Source of the DNA: Kiritimatiellia bacterium
Lineage (GTDB): Bacteria > Verrucomicrobiota > Kiritimatiellia > RFP12 > UBA1067
Direction: 5' to 3'
DNA: 10,429 nt
Assembly: GCA_017411125.1 (NCBI GenBank)
Contig: JAFPNP010000271.1
Location: forward strand, 1-10,429
In this document: positions 7,004 to 10,429 of the stretch, one piece after another
Position numbering within the stretch: the stretch's first letter is position 1
How the letters are laid out: the number at the start of each line of letters is the position of its first letter
Notes under the pieces: model-generated
Database searches by the model: none
The model's input: the letters and a program-made list of their open reading frames with translations, nothing else
What the model was told of the DNA's origin: nothing
Translations under genes and position numbers: made by a program

Positions 7004-8170
7004 ATGAAGTACAAGTACATTTGCCTGAACCCGATTGCTGCGGTAGGGCTGAATAACCTGGACGACAGGTATGAGCGCACGGAGGACTTCGCTTCCGCCG
7101 ACGCCGTATTCGTGAGAAGCGCGAAGATGGACGAGATGTCTCCGGGCGAGAATCTCCTTGCCGTTGCCCGCGCAGGCGCCGGCGTGAACAACATTCCGCA
7201 TGCGGAATACGCCAAGAAGGGCATAGTCGTGTTCAATACGCCTGGAGCGAACGCGAACGGAGTCAAGGAACTTGTGATCGCGGCCATGCTGTTGGCCAGC
7301 CGCGACATCGTGGGCGGCGTGGAATGGGTCAAGGCCAATGCAGCCGACGCGGCCATAAGCAAGACGGCCGAAAAGGCGAAAAAGTCGTTCGCCGGCACGG
7401 AAATACAGGGCAAGAAACTTGGCGTCATTGGTCTCGGCGCAATCGGGCAGAAAGTGGCGAACGCCGCCGAGTCGCTCGGCATGGAAGTGCTTGGATTCGA
7501 TCCCTACCTTTCGGTGGACGCCGCATGGAACCTGAGCCGGGCAGTGAAACATTGCAAGAACGTGGAAGACATCTACCGCGAATGCGATTTCATCACCATC
7601 CACGTCCCTGCGCTCGATTCCACCAAAGGAATGATAAACGCGGAGGCCATCGCGATGATGAAGACCGGCGTGATCGTGATAAACGCCGCGCGCGACGCTC
7701 TGGTGAACGAGAAGGACATGCTCGAAGCGCTTGAAAGCGGCAAAGTGCGCAAGTACGTGAGCGACTTCCCCAATGCGACGACTGCCGGCAAGAAGGGGTG
7801 CATAGTAATCCCGCATCTCGGCGCCTCCACGGAAGAGGCGGAGGACAATTGCGCCGTGATGGCCGTCAGAGAGATGCGCGACTACCTCGAGAACGGGAAC
7901 ATCGTCAATTCCGTCAACTATCCGGCGTGTTCGCTCGGTCCGGCCAACAAGGCAGGCCGCGTGGCGATCTGCCACAAGAACGTGGCGAACATGATCGGCA
8001 CGTTCACGTCCATACTCGGAAAAGCCGGCGTAAACATCGACGCGATCGCGAACAAAAGCAGAGGCGACTTCGCCTATTCGCTTATCGACGTGGACGCGCC
8101 GATTCCGTCCGATGTAGTGGAAATGCTCAAGGCGAGCGACGCCGTCGTGCGTGTTCGCGTGATAAAGTGA
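7004..8170 (+). CDS. serA: D-3-phosphoglycerate dehydrogenase-like protein with ACT domain (SerA type)
   Basis: A 388-residue cytosolic D-2-hydroxyacid dehydrogenase, expected to oxidise 3-phosphoglycerate to 3-phosphohydroxypyruvate, the first step of serine synthesis. RAGAGVNNIP and VFNTPGANANGVKEL are the substrate-domain motifs. The NAD-binding glycine motif GLGAIG is at 143-148, with D166 closing strand 2 (NAD preference). The active-site Arg is R230 in NAARDALV and the His is H271 in PHLGASTEEAE. A C-terminal ACT domain (318-388) suggests amino-acid (serine) feedback. Two oddities: the residue after R230 is Asp where the family usually has Gly, and no acidic residue lies between D254 and H271, where E. 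coli SerA has its catalytic Glu. I recall a short anaerobe-type subgroup with a similar DFPN stretch, so this may be a subfamily trait. Another 2-hydroxyacid substrate is possible. The Shine-Dalgarno is weak, just an AG-rich stretch. First gene of the second run; gspF follows by 15 bases. Confidence 0.85.
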   Translation: MKYKYICLNPIAAVGLNNLDDRYERTEDFASADAVFVRSAKMDEMSPGENLLAVARAGAGVNNIPHAEYAKKGIVVFNTPGANANGVKELVIAAMLLASRDIVGGVEWVKANAADAAISKTAEKAKKSFAGTEIQGKKLGVIGLGAIGQKVANAAESLGMEVLGFDPYLSVDAAWNLSRAVKHCKNVEDIYRECDFITIHVPALDSTKGMINAEAIAMMKTGVIVINAARDALVNEKDMLEALESGKVRKYVSDFPNATTAGKKGCIVIPHLGASTEEAEDNCAVMAVREMRDYLENGNIVNSVNYPACSLGPANKAGRVAICHKNVANMIGTFTSILGKAGVNIDAIANKSRGDFAYSLIDVDAPIPSDVVEMLKASDAVVRVRVIK

Positions 8171-8185
8171 GGCCGCGGAGGCTGA

Positions 8186-9430
8186 ATGGCGGCGTACAAC
8201 TATAGAGCCGTGACGAAAGACGGCAGACGCGTGGACGGAACCGTCCAGGCGTCGAGCCGTCCGGAGGCGCTTGCCGCCGTGCGCAAGCTCGGCCACACGC
8301 CTCTTTCCATAGCGGAGGCGGGAGGAGCGGCCGGAAAGGACAAAAAGCCGTCTGGCGGCCTCTTGAATATGAAGTTCGGCAGCAAGCCCGCAGCTTTGAA
8401 GCCCGTAGAGGTGCTGCTTTTCACGGGCGAGCTGGCGGACTTGCTCGAAGCCGGCATGACGCTCGGCCAGGCGCTCAGCTGCCTCGCGAACCAAGGCGAG
8501 GAGGACAGCGCCCAGCGAACCATCTCGCAGGGTCTTTGCCAGGCGATCGTGAACGGCGAAGCGTTCTCGGATGCAATACGCCGCTACCCAGACACGTTCC
8601 CGCCGCTCTATTCCAACATGGTACGCGCCGGCGAATCGTCTGGGGCGATGATCGAGGTTCTCCGCCGTCTCGTGGACCACTACGAGCGCAACGACAACAT
8701 GCGCGGCAAGATAAAAAGCGCGTTGTCGTATCCGATCGTGGTGCTGTGTTTCGGCGTGCTGGCCGTCATCGCGGCTCTCGTTTGGATCATTCCCCAGTTC
8801 CAGAAGGTGTTCGACTCGATGGGCGCTGCCTTGCCGCTTCCCACGCGCATCCTCATCGGCATGAGCCACGGCGTTAAGGAATGGGGCTGGCTCATGGCGC
8901 TCGTAATAGGCCTTCTCGTGGTCTGGTTCAAGAAGTGGAAGAAGTCGCCGTCCGGGCGTCTGCGCGTCGACGGATGGAAGCTGAAAATGCCGCTCATCAA
9001 GGGAATCGTGGCCAACGGAGTGTACGCCTCGCTGGCGTTCACCCTCAAGACGCTGCTTTCCAACGGCGTGAACGTGCTGCAGGCGCTCAAGATTTCCGAG
9101 GAGACGTGCGGCAACGCCGTCATCGGCCAGGCTCTTGCCAACGCCCGCAAGCGCGTCACGGACGGAACTTCCATCTCCGGGCCGCTAGCGGCATCCGGCG
9201 CGTTTCCGCGCATGATGACGGACATGCTCGCCGTCGGCGAACAAGCCGGCAACATGACAGCCTCGCTCGAACATATCGGAATGCGGTACCAAAAAGACAT
9301 GGATCGCAACATCACCGCTTTTACCAACGCTCTGGAACCTATTCTCATCGTGCTCATCGCGGCGGCGGTGGGTTTCGTGGCAATCGCCATTCTCATGGCG
9401 GTGTTCAACATGTCCAAAGCGCTTGGATGA
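8186..9430 (+). CDS. gspF: Type II secretion/type IV pilus inner-membrane platform protein GspF/PilC
   Basis: A 414-residue polytopic inner-membrane protein that forms the platform on which pseudopili are assembled, working with a GspE/PilB ATPase not present in this window. The N-terminal YNYRAVTKDGRRVDGTV block and EALAAVRKLGHTPLSI are typical of the family's cytoplasmic N-domain. Two T2SSF domains follow: the first with FTGELADLLEAGM and MVRAGESSG (about 75-205), the second with FTLKTLLSNGVNVLQAL and MLAVGEQAGNM (about 280-410). Membrane segments are visible at about 184-206, 233-248 and 384-408, the usual three-segment topology. GGAGG (8177-8181) lies four bases before ATG. The close spacing to the SerA-like gene implies co-transcription. 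Sequence alone does not decide between true type II secretion, a pilus and a pseudopilus with another role. Confidence 0.93.
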   Translation: MAAYNYRAVTKDGRRVDGTVQASSRPEALAAVRKLGHTPLSIAEAGGAAGKDKKPSGGLLNMKFGSKPAALKPVEVLLFTGELADLLEAGMTLGQALSCLANQGEEDSAQRTISQGLCQAIVNGEAFSDAIRRYPDTFPPLYSNMVRAGESSGAMIEVLRRLVDHYERNDNMRGKIKSALSYPIVVLCFGVLAVIAALVWIIPQFQKVFDSMGAALPLPTRILIGMSHGVKEWGWLMALVIGLLVVWFKKWKKSPSGRLRVDGWKLKMPLIKGIVANGVYASLAFTLKTLLSNGVNVLQALKISEETCGNAVIGQALANARKRVTDGTSISGPLAASGAFPRMMTDMLAVGEQAGNMTASLEHIGMRYQKDMDRNITAFTNALEPILIVLIAAAVGFVAIAILMAVFNMSKALG

Positions 9431-9446
9431 TTTGCAAAACAGAAAG

Positions 9447-9452
9447 AAGGAG
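9447..9452 (+). promoter_or_regulatory. Ribosome binding site deciding the GspG start
   Basis: AAGGAG nine bases before ATG 9462. It favours that start over the in-frame ATG at 9423, which overlaps the end of gspF and would add 13 charged residues to the prepilin leader. The 9462 start gives a 16-residue basic leader, normal for a type IV prepilin peptidase substrate. Confidence 0.65.
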
Positions 9453-9461
9453 AAAACAATA

Positions 9462-9878
9462 ATGAACAAACAGGAAACACGCACCGCGCGCGAGGCGCTG
9501 CGCCAGGGCTTCACCCTGATTGAAATCCTCGTCGTCGTGGCTATCATCGGGATGCTCGGCGCAGTCGCCGTGCCCGCGTACATCAACTATCTCGCGGACG
9601 CCCGAATCGCGACCACGCGCGCGCTGATCAAAAACATCGAGGATACGCTCGTCACGTACAACGCCAAACACGGCGGCAAGTACCCTGATTCTCTTGACGT
9701 GCTCACGCAGGAGTCGGACGACGAGGACGCTCTGCTCCAGGGCGGCATAACCGACCCGTGGGGCAACGACATCAAGTTCGAGAAGCGCGGCAAGAAGCGT
9801 CCGCTCCTCACCTCCGCCGGCCCGGACGGCGAGTTCGGCACGGAGGACGATATCACCAATATCGAGAAGAAGAAATAA
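9462..9878 (+). CDS. gspG: GspG-type major pseudopilin
   Basis: A 138-residue prepilin. A short leader ends at G16, the predicted prepilin peptidase site; the mature protein starts at F17 with Glu at position +5 (E21), the hallmark FTLIE sequence. A hydrophobic helix follows (17-40, the assembly core), then a helical spine and a small C-terminal domain. The C-terminal DPWGND (98-103) and SAGPDGEFGTEDDI (118-131) match the GspG family's calcium-binding loop, with D122, D129 and D130 as likely ligands, and distinguish it from minor pseudopilins. The mature length (122 residues) is slightly short of the usual 130-140. It polymerises into the periplasmic pseudopilus on the GspF platform encoded just upstream. 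It ends in a Lys-rich tail. Many PVC-group genomes carry numerous proteins of this type, so a role outside classical secretion is possible. Confidence 0.92.
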   Translation: MNKQETRTAREALRQGFTLIEILVVVAIIGMLGAVAVPAYINYLADARIATTRALIKNIEDTLVTYNAKHGGKYPDSLDVLTQESDDEDALLQGGITDPWGNDIKFEKRGKKRPLLTSAGPDGEFGTEDDITNIEKKK

Positions 9879-9901
9879 CCGGCAGTTCTTCCCGGCCAGT
9901 C

Positions 9902-9906
9902 AGGAG
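9902..9906 (+). promoter_or_regulatory. Ribosome binding site for the second pseudopilin
   Basis: AGGAG seven bases before ATG 9914, in the 35-base gap after gspG. It fixes the start so that the leader is only MARRSG, a short basic prepilin leader. Confidence 0.65.
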
Positions 9907-9913
9907 ACGTCCC

Positions 9914-10429
9914 ATGGCCCGACGTTCGGGCTTTACGCTGATCGAGATACTTGTCGTCGTGGCCATCATCGGCGTGATGCTGGTCAGCGCGGTGGCGAGC
10001 GTCGCCGCCGGACGCGACGCCGCCCGCGCGCGCACCGCCGCGCGCGGCGTCGCGCAGATGTCGCACTATGCAAATGCGCTCGCGATTCTCCGTCAGCGAC
10101 CTGCCGTGATTACGTTCAGCGGCAATTCCATAAGCGTGCAGCTCAGCGGGGAGGGCGTTGACACCTCCGAAGTCGGATCGCCTGCCATGCCGATCTACCG
10201 CGAGGTCAACGGAGTGTCTGCGGAACAGGCTCCTGCGGAGTCGGAAGATGCGTCCGGGGATGCGCCGGCGGACGGCGGCAAGGACGAGAAATCGGGTATC
10301 CTGTACACTGAGCGGATCATGGACCTTGAGCAGCTTGCCAAGGAGGATGTGACGCGGACGTTCGAGGGCGTGGTGTTCCGGGTGGAGGCGGTCGACGAGG
10401 AAGGCCACCCGCTTGACAAATTTTCGTCC
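9914..10429 (+). CDS. Second type IV pilin-like/pseudopilin (GspH-like?), 3' end outside window
   Basis: The frame is open from ATG 9914 to the window edge (172 codons, no stop), so the protein is incomplete. Leader MARRSG ends at the predicted prepilin peptidase site (G6|F7), with Glu at +5 (E11) and a hydrophobic helix to about residue 32. An Ala/Arg-rich amphipathic stretch (AGRDAARARTAARG) then leads into a beta-rich part (VITFSGNSISVQLSG). Position after GspG and this hydrophobic-helix-then-strand layout suggest GspH or another minor pseudopilin, but no family-specific C-terminal motif is visible, so the letter assignment is uncertain. Residues 102-128 form a low-complexity acidic Ala/Gly/Pro-containing stretch with eight acidic residues and no predicted strands, probably a flexible surface loop. 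It is presumably co-transcribed with gspF and gspG. Confidence 0.82.
   Translation, partial: MARRSGFTLIEILVVVAIIGVMLVSAVASVAAGRDAARARTAARGVAQMSHYANALAILRQRPAVITFSGNSISVQLSGEGVDTSEVGSPAMPIYREVNGVSAEQAPAESEDASGDAPADGGKDEKSGILYTERIMDLEQLAKEDVTRTFEGVVFRVEAVDEEGHPLDKFSS

Noticed and set aside
6815..8869. A 684-codon open frame on the minus strand across the kinase end, serA and the gspF start
   Set aside because: It is in exact register with the codons of serA and gspF, so it stays open only because TTA, CTA and TCA codons are rare in these GC-rich genes. Its translation is rich in His, Arg and Ala with no recognisable domain, and the forward genes are clear.
9879..9896. CCGG-N-CCGG mini-hairpin after gspG as a terminator
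   Set aside because: The stem is only 4 bp, no T-run follows, and the next gene's ribosome site is a few bases downstream.

Overview
This window is GC-rich (about 60% by eye), densely packed bacterial chromosomal DNA with every gene on the + strand. The gene set is a GldG-like protein next to a DUF4340 protein, an SDR epimerase, RNase R, an APH/NahK-like kinase, a short SerA with an ACT domain, and GspF/GspG/pseudopilin genes. Together with good Shine-Dalgarno sites, this suggests a Gram-negative bacterium, perhaps of the Verrucomicrobiota/Kiritimatiellota/Lentisphaerota group. That placement is inference from gene content and remembered gene neighbourhoods. There are no mobile elements, tRNAs, rRNAs or CRISPR arrays.

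Region 1 (1-6900) is a tight co-directional run of five genes. It begins with the 3' part of a GldG-like ABC-transporter auxiliary protein, whose stop overlaps the start of a membrane-anchored DUF4340 protein (932-2668). Then come an extended-SDR epimerase/dehydratase (2706-3764), RNase R (3794-5761) and an APH-fold small-molecule kinase of the N-acetylhexosamine kinase type (5785-6900). Gaps are at most about 37 bases, so they are probably co-transcribed. The first two form an envelope-associated pair. The epimerase and kinase could share a sugar pathway, and RNase R is housekeeping RNA decay.

Region 2 (6901-7003) is the only real intergenic gap. It holds a plausible sigma70-type promoter (TTGTGC-17-TATCAT), a 10-bp palindrome next to the -35, and a 6+3+6 inverted repeat just after the -10 that could be an operator or a 5' mRNA hairpin.

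Region 3 (7004-10429) is a second run: a D-3-phosphoglycerate dehydrogenase-like protein (7004-8170), then 15 bases later an inner-membrane platform protein GspF/PilC (8186-9430), a GspG-type major pseudopilin (9462-9878) and a second pseudopilin (9914 to the window end, incomplete). A serine-pathway enzyme therefore appears to lead a type II secretion/type IV pilus-like operon.

I see ordinary core-genome content rather than a clear undescribed system. The points most worth a second look are the missing active-site Glu in the SerA-like enzyme, the four-fold internal repeat in the DUF4340 protein, the palindromes at the central promoter, and the serA-gspFG arrangement.
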